Below, piece by piece: positions 49,770-58,907 of a stretch of DNA of 64,000 nt (position 1 is its first letter; each line of letters starts with the position of its first letter). The position numbers were made by a program, and so were the translations under genes. This stretch comes from Oscillospiraceae bacterium (GTDB lineage: Bacteria > Bacillota > Clostridia > Oscillospirales > Oscillospiraceae), in the NCBI GenBank assembly GCA_017458065.1, contig JAFTGD010000020.1:1-64000 (forward strand). Direction: 5' to 3'. The notes below the pieces were generated by a model. The model ran no database searches, was not told where the DNA came from, and saw nothing but the letters and a program-made list of their open reading frames with translations.

Positions 49770-51236
49770 ATGTATTTGTATAACTCCGCCAGCAGAAAGA
49801 AAGAGCTGTTTGTTCCGAATCATCCCGACATCGTCAAGATGTATACCTGCGGCCCGACGGTCTACCACTTTGCCCACATCGGCAACCTGCGTTCTTATAT
49901 CATGGAGGACGTGCTCGAAAAGTACCTGCGCTATGTCGGCTACCCGGTCAAGCGCGTCATGAATATCACCGACGTCGGACACCTGACCTCTGACGCGGAC
50001 GAGGGCGAGGACAAGATGCTGAAGGGCGCCCGGCGCGAACACAAGACCGTCATGGAGATTGCAAAGTTCTACACCGACGCCTTCTTTGACGACTGCGGCA
50101 AGCTCAACATCAAGCGCCCTGACGTGGTGGAGCCGGCAACCAACTGCATCGATGAATATATCAAGATCATCTCCGAACTGATGGACACCGGCTATGCCTA
50201 TTTTGCCGGCGGCAATGTTTACTTTGACACCTCCAAGCTTGACCGCTATTATGTCTTTAACGACTTCAATGCCGATGACCTGGACGTCGGTGTGCGCGAG
50301 GGTGTTGAAGAAGACACCAACAAGCGCAACAAGAACGACTTTGTCCTCTGGTTCACCAAATCCAAGTTTGAGGACCAGGCGCTGAAATGGGATTCCCCCT
50401 GGGGCGTCGGCTATCCCGGCTGGCACATCGAGTGCAGCGGCATCTCCATGAAGCATCTCGGTGAGGACCTGGACATCCACTGCGGCGGCATCGACAACGC
50501 CTTCCCCCATCACACCAATGAAATCGCCCAGAGCGAGAGCTATCTCGGACACAAGTGGTGCAACTGGTGGATGCATGTTCTGCATCTGAACACCACTTCC
50601 GGTAAGATGTCCAAGAGCTCCGGCGAGTTCCTGACCGTTTCCCTGCTGGAGGAAAAGGGTTATGACCCGCTGAGCTACCGCTTCTTCTGCCTGCAGAGCC
50701 ATTACCGCAAGTCCCTCGTCTTCACCTGGGAGAATCTGGACAACGCCCAGGGCGCGTATCGCAAGCTGATCGCCCGTATCGCCGGTTTGAAGCCCGGCGA
50801 CGGTGCAGTCGATCAGGCGGTATTTGAAGAGCTGACCGGCAAGTTCAAGGCCGCAATGGATAACGACCTCAACACCTCCCTTGCCGTCACCGCTCTCTAT
50901 GATGTGCTCAAGGCCAAGACCAACGACGAGACCAAGCTCGCCCTGATCGCGGATCTTGACCGCGTGCTGAGTCTCAGTCTCATTGAGAAGGCCGACGCCA
51001 AGCGCGAGGAGCTGAAGAAGGCTGAAGCGGCCAAAGCGTCCGGCGCTGCCGGCAGCTTCGCGATCATCTCAGAGAGCGGCGAAGATGACCCCGAGGTCAC
51101 AGCCAAGATCGAAGCCCGCCGTGCCGCCAAAAAGGCTAAGGATTTTGCCCTTGCCGACCAGATCCGTGAAGAGCTCCGCGCCGCCGGCATCGAGCTCACC
51201 GACCTCCCCACCGGCGTCACCTGGAAGCGCGTGTAA
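49770..51236 (+). CDS. cysS: Cysteinyl-tRNA synthetase
   Basis: 488 residues. HIGH-like motif with zinc cysteine (MYTCGPTVYHFAHIGN), zinc ligands in GWHIECSGIS and HHTNE, KMSKSSGEF for ATP, and a C-terminal helical domain. ATG 49770 matches the family N-terminus; ATG 49758 abuts the AAGG site. There is no room for a T-box in the 44 bases before it. Last gene of the plus-strand run, ended by a strong terminator. Confidence 0.96.
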   Translation: MYLYNSASRKKELFVPNHPDIVKMYTCGPTVYHFAHIGNLRSYIMEDVLEKYLRYVGYPVKRVMNITDVGHLTSDADEGEDKMLKGARREHKTVMEIAKFYTDAFFDDCGKLNIKRPDVVEPATNCIDEYIKIISELMDTGYAYFAGGNVYFDTSKLDRYYVFNDFNADDLDVGVREGVEEDTNKRNKNDFVLWFTKSKFEDQALKWDSPWGVGYPGWHIECSGISMKHLGEDLDIHCGGIDNAFPHHTNEIAQSESYLGHKWCNWWMHVLHLNTTSGKMSKSSGEFLTVSLLEEKGYDPLSYRFFCLQSHYRKSLVFTWENLDNAQGAYRKLIARIAGLKPGDGAVDQAVFEELTGKFKAAMDNDLNTSLAVTALYDVLKAKTNDETKLALIADLDRVLSLSLIEKADAKREELKKAEAAKASGAAGSFAIISESGEDDPEVTAKIEARRAAKKAKDFALADQIREELRAAGIELTDLPTGVTWKRV

Positions 51237-51262
51237 AAGGAAAAGCTTTCTATTCTGAACTT

Positions 51263-51301
51263 GCAAACAGCGCCTGTCCGATACGGACAGGCGCTGTTTG
51301 C
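51263..51301. terminator. Terminator between cysS and the flavoprotein gene
   Basis: Perfect 18-bp stem (51263-51280 with 51284-51301) and 3-base loop. The genes converge. Confidence 0.85.
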
Positions 51302-51331
51302 TGTTATATTGGCGTTAACGATAGTCGCTGA

Positions 51332-54300
51332 TCAGGCGGCTGCGTCAAAAGCTGTCAGATCAAAGCCGGCGGATTCCAGCGCTTCCTTGACCGCGTCGCG
51401 GATGGCCGTGCTGGTAATGGTCGCACCGGATACGCCGTCGACATTGTAAGTATTAGCCTCTACAATAACGCCGGGAAGCTGCTCTACCGCAACCGAGCCG
51501 ATACCCGGAGTCTCATTCTGCGTCAGGACTTCAACAGAATAGATCGTCGTCGCATCCGCCACAACCTGGACCTCGACGTCGCCGCCGATGCCCTGCTTGG
51601 TTGCCGAGACGGTAACCTGACCGCCTTCGGCCGCCGGGGCTTCTTCCGCCTCGGCTTCGGCTGCTTCCTCAGCAACCGGAAGGGCTTCGCCATTCACAAA
51701 AACCGCAGCGCTGGATCCTGCGATACGGCCGAAGATCGTGAAGTCTGCCACGGCGTTGCCGCCCAGACGGTTGTTGCCGTGCACGCCGCCGGTGACTTCG
51801 CCCGCAGCGAAGAGACCTTCGATCACATTGCCTTCGGTGTTGATGACCTGGGCGTTGCTGTTGATCTTAACACCGCCCATGGTGTGGTGGATGCCGGGCT
51901 GAACCTTAATGGCATAATACGGCGCCTGATCCAGAGGATTGGCAAAGGACACACGGCCAAAGTCCGCGTCTTCCTTCGCTGCGACACAGGCATTCCACTG
52001 TTCCATCGTCGCGGCAAACACGTCTGCGGGAGCGCCGATGGCTTCAGCCAGAGCTTCGTAAGTATCGCCGGTCTCGGCGTAGCCCTTGGTAATGTAGCCC
52101 TGAATGACGTTGGAAGCATCGCTCATGCGGCTGTCCACGATCAGCCAGGCATAGCCGCCGGTCTGCTCGAACTCGGCAGCGGAGACCTTGTCGCGGGTGG
52201 AGACCTCGTCGAAGAAGCGCTCGCCCTCCTGGTTGACCAGGATCGCGCCGTCACCGCGGAGGCCTTCCGTGATCAAAACCGCACTGCTTCCCTCCACATG
52301 GACGGTCGGGTGCAGCTGGATCTGTTCCAGATCCACCGTATCGGCCCCAATGGCCTGGGCCATCCGGATGCCCTGGCCCTGGATGCCGGGCGCATTGGTG
52401 GTGATAAAGCCGTCGAGCTCAGGACGGATTGAGGCAATCATGTCGTTGTTTGCGCCGAAACCGCCGCTCGCAATCACGACCGCCTTAGCATTGACCGTAA
52501 CCTTGGCTCCGTCAGCGGTTTCCGCCAGAACACCGACTGCCGTGCCGTCTTCGGTCAGGATCTCAGTCGCGGTGGTATTGAGAAGGACTTCAACCCCGCG
52601 CTTTTCGAGGTTCTGCTGCAGAAGCGGAACAACATACGCACCGACAGAGAGCACCTTCCCGTCCGCGTCCACCGGGCGGTGGATACGCTTGACAGAAGCG
52701 CCGCCGAACTGGGCCACATTGTGCAGGACAATTTCCGGATCCAGCTGGTCCAGCCATGCAATCGCGCTCTCACTGTTCTCTACCAGTGTCTTGACCAGTG
52801 CGGGGTCGTTCATTGCGCCGCCGCCGATCAGGGTATCGAGCTGGAAGAGCTCGACAGAATCAAAGTATCCTTCCGGATTTTCCTGATAGGCTGCCCACTG
52901 CTCCGCAACGATCGCACCCAGCTCCTGAATACGCTCATTGTCGGCATAGTTTGCGACCTTCGCCAGAGTGCTCTCCACGCCGGCGCTCTCACCAAACTCA
53001 TTGGCCTGCTGCCATTCGGTCGTACCGGCGTTCATACCGCCGGTGGAGCGGACGGAGTTGCCGCCCACCATCGCCTGGCTCTCGAGAACCAGAACGGTTT
53101 TTCCCTCATCGGAGGCGGTGATCGCAGCGGTCATACCGGCGCCGCCGGCGCCGACCACAACGACATCCACATCATAGACCACGTCCTCCGGCACTGCTTC
53201 CTCAGCAGGCGCCGCAGCAGCTGCGCCCGCCACATAGGCTGCCGGATCAAAGCCGGCGGATTCCAGCGCTTCCTTGACCGCATCGCGGATCGCCGTGCTG
53301 GTGATGGTCGCACCGGACACGCCGTCGATATCGAAGGTGTTGGCCGCAACAATGGCCGCAGGCAGCTGCTCAACCGCGATGGAGCCGATGCCCGGAGTCT
53401 CATTCTGCGTCAGCACTTCGACAGAATAGATCGTCGTCGCATCCGCCACAACCTGGACCTCGACGTCGCCGCCGATGCCCTGCTTGGTTGCGGAGACGGT
53501 AACCTGGCCGCCTTCCGCCGCCGGGGCTTCTTCCGCCTCGGGTTCGGCAGTCTCCTCCGCTTTTTCCTCTTCCGGAGCTGCTTCCGGCTCTTCAGCAGGC
53601 GCTGCTTCCTCTGCCGGGGCCTCTTCCTCGGCAGGCGCCGCATCGCTTGTCGCCTCGGCAAGTGCCGCCGCAACAGCCGTACGGACCGCGTTGCTTGTCA
53701 GGGTCGCACCGGCAACGCCATCGATCTCCGCACCCTGCGCCGCCATGACCTGATCGGTCAGGGTACCGACTGCGGCACCGCCGATCTCAGGCGTCTCACC
53801 GGAGCCGTCGATCTCTACGGCAGTGATCGTGCCTTCGTCAACTGTCACATTGACAATCACCTTACCCATGCCGGCCGCTTCCGCGGAATAGGTTCCGGGT
53901 ACATAGGACGCATCCCCTGCTTCTGCGGGAGCTGCAGCTTCGGCCGGCGCTTCCGCCTTCTCCTCCACAGGAGCAGGTGCAGCTTCTTCCGCGGGGGCTT
54001 CTTCGGCCGGCGCCTCATAACCAAAAGCTGCGGGATCGATGCCGCCCTCTGTCATTGCCGCTGCAATGGCGTTCTTGATCGCTTCCGAAGTCACAGTGGC
54101 TCCGCTGACCGAATCCACTGCAAGACTCTGGGCCTCCATAATCGCACCGGGCAGCTGATCCACTGCATTGGTGCCGATGCCCTCTGTCTCGTTATGGCTG
54201 ACAACACGTACCTTGAAGATCTCAGTCGGGCTGGCGATTACCTCGACCTCTACCGGACCTTCTTTGCCCTCTGCCGAGGCAACCAGCGTCTGTGCATCAC

Positions 54301-54415
54301 CGGGCAGGTCAAGCTTCTGGCTGTTGTTTGCCTGAACATGGCTCACAATCAGAACGAGAAGCAGAATGATGCCGCAGACGATGCCGATGATGTCATACAG
54401 TTTCTTCTTTCCCAT
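51332..54415 (-). CDS. Exported flavoprotein reductase with four FMN-binding domains
   Basis: 1,027 residues. An N-terminal membrane anchor (9-27) places the rest outside. FMN-binding domains end in ApbE attachment motifs at Thr109, Thr240, Thr372 and Thr1001 (D-x-V-x-G-A-T-x-T). Between domains 3 and 4 is a fumarate-reductase/urocanate-reductase type flavin domain (about 415-915): FAD site VVGAGGAGMTAA, TEGLRGDGAIL, HHTMGG and NNRLGGNA, keeping the catalytic Arg and His residues. Ala/Pro/Glu-rich linkers join the domains. It likely moves electrons along the FMNs to reduce an external enoate-type acceptor; the acceptor is unknown. ATG 54415 follows GGAGGAAG. ApbE at 7486 is a candidate maturase. 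Confidence 0.85.
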   Translation of the reverse strand: MGKKKLYDIIGIVCGIILLLVLIVSHVQANNSQKLDLPGDAQTLVASAEGKEGPVEVEVIASPTEIFKVRVVSHNETEGIGTNAVDQLPGAIMEAQSLAVDSVSGATVTSEAIKNAIAAAMTEGGIDPAAFGYEAPAEEAPAEEAAPAPVEEKAEAPAEAAAPAEAGDASYVPGTYSAEAAGMGKVIVNVTVDEGTITAVEIDGSGETPEIGGAAVGTLTDQVMAAQGAEIDGVAGATLTSNAVRTAVAAALAEATSDAAPAEEEAPAEEAAPAEEPEAAPEEEKAEETAEPEAEEAPAAEGGQVTVSATKQGIGGDVEVQVVADATTIYSVEVLTQNETPGIGSIAVEQLPAAIVAANTFDIDGVSGATITSTAIRDAVKEALESAGFDPAAYVAGAAAAAPAEEAVPEDVVYDVDVVVVGAGGAGMTAAITASDEGKTVLVLESQAMVGGNSVRSTGGMNAGTTEWQQANEFGESAGVESTLAKVANYADNERIQELGAIVAEQWAAYQENPEGYFDSVELFQLDTLIGGGAMNDPALVKTLVENSESAIAWLDQLDPEIVLHNVAQFGGASVKRIHRPVDADGKVLSVGAYVVPLLQQNLEKRGVEVLLNTTATEILTEDGTAVGVLAETADGAKVTVNAKAVVIASGGFGANNDMIASIRPELDGFITTNAPGIQGQGIRMAQAIGADTVDLEQIQLHPTVHVEGSSAVLITEGLRGDGAILVNQEGERFFDEVSTRDKVSAAEFEQTGGYAWLIVDSRMSDASNVIQGYITKGYAETGDTYEALAEAIGAPADVFAATMEQWNACVAAKEDADFGRVSFANPLDQAPYYAIKVQPGIHHTMGGVKINSNAQVINTEGNVIEGLFAAGEVTGGVHGNNRLGGNAVADFTIFGRIAGSSAAVFVNGEALPVAEEAAEAEAEEAPAAEGGQVTVSATKQGIGGDVEVQVVADATTIYSVEVLTQNETPGIGSVAVEQLPGVIVEANTYNVDGVSGATITSTAIRDAVKEALESAGFDLTAFDAAA

Positions 54416-54450
54416 AGCTTCCTCCATCAATTGACGTTCCGTTTCACTCT

Positions 54451-54465
54451 ACATGTTAAACATGT
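54451..54465. promoter_or_regulatory. Possible operator of the flavoprotein gene
   Basis: Inverted repeat ACATGTT-A-AACATGT located just after the predicted start of transcription of the flavoprotein gene. Confidence 0.4.
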
Positions 54466-54473
54466 CTCTTGTC

Positions 54474-54502
54474 ATTTTACACGATTTATTCCTTGAATGC
54501 AA
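54474..54502 (-). promoter_or_regulatory. Promoter of the flavoprotein gene
   Basis: On the minus strand TTGCAT (54502-54497), 17-base spacer, TAAAAT (54479-54474). Confidence 0.6.
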
Positions 54503-54605
54503 CAGAATATTTGTTGTCATATGTTTAAAAAATCCCCTGTCTTTGCTTCTCTCTTCCGCGGATCTGTGGTATACTGTCTTCATTCAAAAATGGGAGGTCT
54601 GCGTC

Positions 54606-54989
54606 ATGATTCGAGGCATCGGGATTGATCTCTGCATGATTTCCAGAATACAGCGCATATTGGACCGGGAGGGCGAGACCGGCTCTTTTTTCCGGCTGGC
54701 CTTCACCGACGCCGAGAATGCCGAAGCCCGGGAAAGGCATAACAAAGCTGCCTTTTACGCGGCGCGCTTTGCCGTGAAGGAGGCCGTCTTCAAAGCGGTG
54801 GCTCCGAGCCTGGCGGAGAGCTTTGATTTTCGGCTCGTGGAAAGCCTTCACCGGCCGGACGGAAGCCCTTATGTATCGATCACAGAGGCTCTTCAGCCTT
54901 ACCTGGATGCTGCCGGGATACAGATGCTCCACCTCTCCGTGACGACGGAAGGCGACTTTGCCCAGGCCATCGTCATTGCTGAAAGCTGA
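54606..54989 (+). CDS. acpS: Holo-[acyl-carrier-protein] synthase
   Basis: 127 residues. It moves 4'-phosphopantetheine from CoA to ACP. The family motifs GIGIDLCMISRI (metal Asp) and ARFAVKEAVFKA are clear. ATG 54606 follows GGGAGG; the frame upstream is intergenic. An extended -10 (TGGTATACT near 54568-54576) may drive it. A strong terminator follows. Confidence 0.92.
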   Translation: MIRGIGIDLCMISRIQRILDREGETGSFFRLAFTDAENAEARERHNKAAFYAARFAVKEAVFKAVAPSLAESFDFRLVESLHRPDGSPYVSITEALQPYLDAAGIQMLHLSVTTEGDFAQAIVIAES

Positions 54990-55009
54990 CGCGGCCAAAA
55001 AGCCGAATG

Positions 55010-55055
55010 ATACGCATACCCCCGCCGATCGCATGGTCGGCGGGGGTATGCGTAT
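55010..55055. terminator. Terminator between acpS and the ABC exporter
   Basis: Perfect 19-bp stem (55010-55028 with 55037-55055) and 8-base loop, between convergent genes. Confidence 0.85.
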
Positions 55056-55068
55056 TGTTGATTTGTTT

Positions 55069-56979
55069 TTATTCTAGTTCGAAGGCGCCGGTATAGAGCT
55101 TGTAGTAGGTTCCCTTTTCGGCAATCAGCTTGTCATGGCTGCCTCTTTCGATGATGCGCCCATGATCCAACACCATGATGACATCCGAGTTCATGACCGT
55201 CGAAAGCCTGTGGGCAATCACAAACACGGTTCTTCCCTCCATCAGCTTGTCCATGCCTCTCGACACGATTGCTTCCGTACGGGTGTCGATCGACGAAGTT
55301 GCCTCATCGAGGATCATAACCGGAGGATCTGCGACTGCGGCCCTGGCAATTGCGATCAGCTGGCGCTGGCCCTGGGAGAGATTGGCGCCGTTGTTGGTCA
55401 GGACTGTGTCATAGCCCTTTGGCAGACGGGTGATAAAATCATCCGCACCTGCCAGTTTTGCCGCGCTGCGGCACTCTTCCTCGGTCGCGTCCAGACGTCC
55501 GTAACGGATATTCTCAAGCACCGTCCCGGTAAACAGGTTCGTGTCCTGCAGCACCAGACCGAGCGATCGACGCAGATCCTTTTTGCGAATTTTGTTGACA
55601 TTAATACCGTCATACCGGATTTTGCCATCGGCGATGTCATAAAAGCGGTTGATCAGATTTGTAATTGTCGTTTTCCCCGCGCCGGTTGCGCCGACAAAAG
55701 CAACCTTCTGGCCGGGTTCAGCATAGACCGTCACATCGTGCAGGACGTCTTTCCCCTCTTCATAGGCGAAATCCACATTCATCATACGCACGTCGCCCCG
55801 TAGCGGCGTATAGGTCAGCGTACCGTCGGTATGGGGATGGCGCCAGGCCCAGTGTCCGGTGCGCTCAGCGGTCTCCGTGAGCGTGCCGTCGGCTTCCTCC
55901 TTCACGTTGACCAGGGTCACGTAGCCTTCGTCCGCTTCGGGCTTTTCATCAATCAGGCTGAAGACACGCGCAGCCCCTGCGCCGGCCATGACAATGGCGT
56001 TAAACTGCTGGGACAGGTTGTTGACGTTGCCGGTGAACTGTTTGGCCATGTTCAGGAAGGGCACCAGAATGGAGATGCTGAAAGGCATGCCGGACAGGCT
56101 GATGTTCTTCAGGCCTGCCAGCAGGAACACGCCGCCTGCCAGCGCCAGGAGAACATAGAGGACATTGCCGATATTCTGCATAATCGGCCCGAGGACGCTG
56201 GCATAGGCGTTTGCGCGGCGGCTCACATCATAGAGCTCATCATTCACCGCGTCAAAGTCGTGCATGCTCGCCTGCTCGTGGTTGAAGACTTTGATGACCT
56301 TCTGGCCATTCATCATCTCCTGCGCGAAGCCCTCCATGGCGCCGGTGGCTTTCTGCTGACGCATGAAGTACTTGGCCGAGCCGCCGCCGACCACCCTGAT
56401 GACAAAGAACATCGCTACAATGCCGAGCGCCAGGACGAGCGTCATCCAGATGCTGAAGTACAGCATGATGGCAAACACCACCAGCACGATCGCCCCCGAC
56501 TGGATCAGCGCCGGCAAGGCCTGGGACACCAGCTGGCGCAGTGTGTCAATGTCATTGGTATAGTGGGACATGATGTCCCCGTGTTTGTGCGTGTCAAAAT
56601 AGCCGATCGGCAGATCCTGCATCCCGTCGAACATCTCCCGGCGCATCTTGTCCAGGAAGCCCTGCGTCATATAGGCCATGATCTGCGTGTACGTAATGAG
56701 CGACAGCAGCGACAGCACATACAGCACCACGAGAATTGTGAGATAGTGGATGATCTCCGGTCTTGCCGAAGCCCAGTCCCCGCTCTTGTACCAGTTCTCA
56801 ATCACCGCCAGGATGTTCTGCACAAACAGAGACGGAATGGACGAAACCGCTGAGGAAAAGAGGATCAGCACCACTGTAAGCGGCGCAAGGCGCGGATAGA
56901 AACGGAAAAGCTTTCTTACGACCCGTCCGAGAGAGGCAAAATTCTGCTTCAGCATCGCACCGGAATTGCGCTTATTCAT
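55069..56979 (-). CDS. ABC exporter half-transporter, canonical Walker B subunit
   Basis: 636 residues: six membrane helices (about 35-330) and a nucleotide-binding domain (about 400-636). Walker A GATGAGKTT and Walker B MILDEATSSID are canonical, but the signature is LSQGQ, where the usual sequence is LSGGQ. An insertion of about 40 residues precedes the NBD. With the partner upstream it forms a heterodimeric exporter of the BmrCD/TM287-288 type for drugs, lipids or peptides. ATG 56979 follows GAGGTG and overlaps the partner stop by 8 bases. Confidence 0.9.
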   Translation of the reverse strand: MNKRNSGAMLKQNFASLGRVVRKLFRFYPRLAPLTVVLILFSSAVSSIPSLFVQNILAVIENWYKSGDWASARPEIIHYLTILVVLYVLSLLSLITYTQIMAYMTQGFLDKMRREMFDGMQDLPIGYFDTHKHGDIMSHYTNDIDTLRQLVSQALPALIQSGAIVLVVFAIMLYFSIWMTLVLALGIVAMFFVIRVVGGGSAKYFMRQQKATGAMEGFAQEMMNGQKVIKVFNHEQASMHDFDAVNDELYDVSRRANAYASVLGPIMQNIGNVLYVLLALAGGVFLLAGLKNISLSGMPFSISILVPFLNMAKQFTGNVNNLSQQFNAIVMAGAGAARVFSLIDEKPEADEGYVTLVNVKEEADGTLTETAERTGHWAWRHPHTDGTLTYTPLRGDVRMMNVDFAYEEGKDVLHDVTVYAEPGQKVAFVGATGAGKTTITNLINRFYDIADGKIRYDGINVNKIRKKDLRRSLGLVLQDTNLFTGTVLENIRYGRLDATEEECRSAAKLAGADDFITRLPKGYDTVLTNNGANLSQGQRQLIAIARAAVADPPVMILDEATSSIDTRTEAIVSRGMDKLMEGRTVFVIAHRLSTVMNSDVIMVLDHGRIIERGSHDKLIAEKGTYYKLYTGAFELE

Positions 56980-58714
56980 CCTGCGCACCTCCTCTCGTCT
57001 GCTGCTCGTAGATCTCACGGTAGATCTCGCTCTCCCGCATCAGGCTTTCATGCGTTCCGGAAGCGGAGATCCGGCCGTTATCCAGTACAATAATGAGGTC
57101 CGCATCTTCAACGGAAGCGACACGCTGGGCAATGATGATTTTTGTCGTATCCGGGATATAGCTTCTGAAGCCTGCGCGGATCAGCGCGTCCGTATGGGTA
57201 TCCACGGCGCTGGTGGAGTCGTCCAGGATGAGTATTTTCGGTTTTTTCAGCAGGGCTCTTGCAATACACAGCCTCTGCCGCTGTCCGCCCGAGACATTCG
57301 TCCCGCCCTGCTCGATATGCGTATCATATCCGTCCGGGAAGCTGAGGATAAACTCCTCCGCCTGTGCCAGCCGGCAGGCCTCAGCAAGCTCTTCCTCGGT
57401 CGCGTTCGGGTTTCCCCAGCGCAGGTTCTCGCTGATGGTGCCGGAAAAAAGCATGTTCTTCTGTAGCACCACTGCCACCGCGTCGCGCAGCTTCACCAGA
57501 TCGTATTCCCTTACATCACGGCCCCCGACAAATACGCTTCCATCCGTCACATCATAAAGCCGGGGAATCAGCTGAATGAGGGTGGATTTCCCCGTACCGG
57601 TGCCGCCGAGGATGCCAACCGTTGCACCGGAGGGGATATGGAGGTCGATATCGTCCAGCGTGTTCCTCTCCGCCGTCGCGGAATACTTGAAGGTGACATG
57701 GTTAAAGTCGATGGAACCGTCCGCAATCTCAGTCACCGGCTTCTCCGGATTTTTCAGAGATGGCTCCGTCTGCAGGACCTCGGCAATGCGGCGCATGGAC
57801 TCCACGGACATTGTCAGCATGACATAGATCATGGAGATCATCATCAGGCTCATCAGGATCTGGAAGCCGTAGGTGAGCATCGCCGAAATCTGTCCGACAT
57901 CGATGGTGCTGCCTTGATTGCTGATGATGATTTTGGAGGCGACATACAGCACAAACACCATGTTGAAGTTCAGGCACAGCTGCATCAGCGGGCTGTTCAG
58001 CGCCACGATCCGCTCGGCATAGGTAAAATCTTTGCGGATGTTGTTGGAAGCCGCGGAGAATTTTTCCTTCTCGTATTCCTCTCTGGCAAAACCTTTTACA
58101 ACGCGCATGGCGCGGACATTTTCCTCGATGGACTCGTTCATCCGGTCATACTTTTTAAACACCGCGCGGAACGCCGGCAAAGCCTTCCTCGCTATCATAA
58201 TCAGACCGAATAACAGGACCGGGATAACAATGACAAACGTCATTGCAAGCCTGCCCCCCATGAAAAAAGCCATCACCACCGAGAAGACCAGCATCAGCGG
58301 AGACCGCACTGCCGCCCGGATCGTCATCATAAACGCCATCTGGACGTAAGAGATGTCTGTCGTCATGCGTGTCACAAGCGACGGTGTAGAAAAATGGTCA
58401 ATATTCTGGAACGAGAAGCTTTGAACCCGCTCGAAGATATCCCTGCGCAGATTTCTCGCAAAGCCTGCGGATGCTCTTGCGCCGGCGAACCCCGCCAGTG
58501 CGCCGCAGCCGAGGGACAGGACGGCCATCAGCACCAGGATCAGTCCAAGCTTCACAACCGAGCTCATCTCCACTCCCGCCTTGATGCGGTTTACAAGCTC
58601 CGCCGTATAAAACGGAATCAGGACCTCGATGAATACCTCTCCGATGATCAGCAGCAGTGTCAGGATCGTCGGCTTTTTAAACTCCCGCACGCTGCCAAGA
58701 ATGGTTTTTATCAA
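56972..58714 (-). CDS. ABC exporter half-transporter, degenerate-site subunit
   Basis: 580 residues: six membrane helices (about 15-310) and NBD (about 335-580). Walker A GGTGTGKST and signature NVSGGQRQ are canonical, but Walker B reads ILDDSTSAVD, with Asp where the catalytic Glu should be, and the H-loop histidine is replaced (IIAQRV). Together with LSQGQ in the partner this builds one hydrolysis-deficient site, the hallmark of heterodimeric exporters. The start is TTG 58714 with GAGGGATAA before it. First gene of the pair. Confidence 0.9.
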   Translation of the reverse strand: MIKTILGSVREFKKPTILTLLLIIGEVFIEVLIPFYTAELVNRIKAGVEMSSVVKLGLILVLMAVLSLGCGALAGFAGARASAGFARNLRRDIFERVQSFSFQNIDHFSTPSLVTRMTTDISYVQMAFMMTIRAAVRSPLMLVFSVVMAFFMGGRLAMTFVIVIPVLLFGLIMIARKALPAFRAVFKKYDRMNESIEENVRAMRVVKGFAREEYEKEKFSAASNNIRKDFTYAERIVALNSPLMQLCLNFNMVFVLYVASKIIISNQGSTIDVGQISAMLTYGFQILMSLMMISMIYVMLTMSVESMRRIAEVLQTEPSLKNPEKPVTEIADGSIDFNHVTFKYSATAERNTLDDIDLHIPSGATVGILGGTGTGKSTLIQLIPRLYDVTDGSVFVGGRDVREYDLVKLRDAVAVVLQKNMLFSGTISENLRWGNPNATEEELAEACRLAQAEEFILSFPDGYDTHIEQGGTNVSGGQRQRLCIARALLKKPKILILDDSTSAVDTHTDALIRAGFRSYIPDTTKIIIAQRVASVEDADLIIVLDNGRISASGTHESLMRESEIYREIYEQQTRGGAQDE

Positions 58715-58840
58715 ATGTTATCCCTCTTTTACTATATAGATCGCAATGCTGTTATTTTCATAGAAACGAACGGCAAAGTCAAGTCACAAATAATAACAAA
58801 GCGTGAACTTTCCTTTCTTTCAAAAAAGCAAAACTGAAAA

Positions 58841-58880
58841 CACAGCCCGGCAGGATCGGTCTCCCGTCCGCCGGGCTGTG
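58841..58880 (-). terminator. Terminator of the liv operon
   Basis: An 11-bp perfect stem (58841-58851 with 58870-58880), then TTTTCAGTTTTG on the minus strand. Confidence 0.8.
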
Positions 58881-58907
58881 CTGTGTTGATTATTATTCCC
58901 GAATGGA

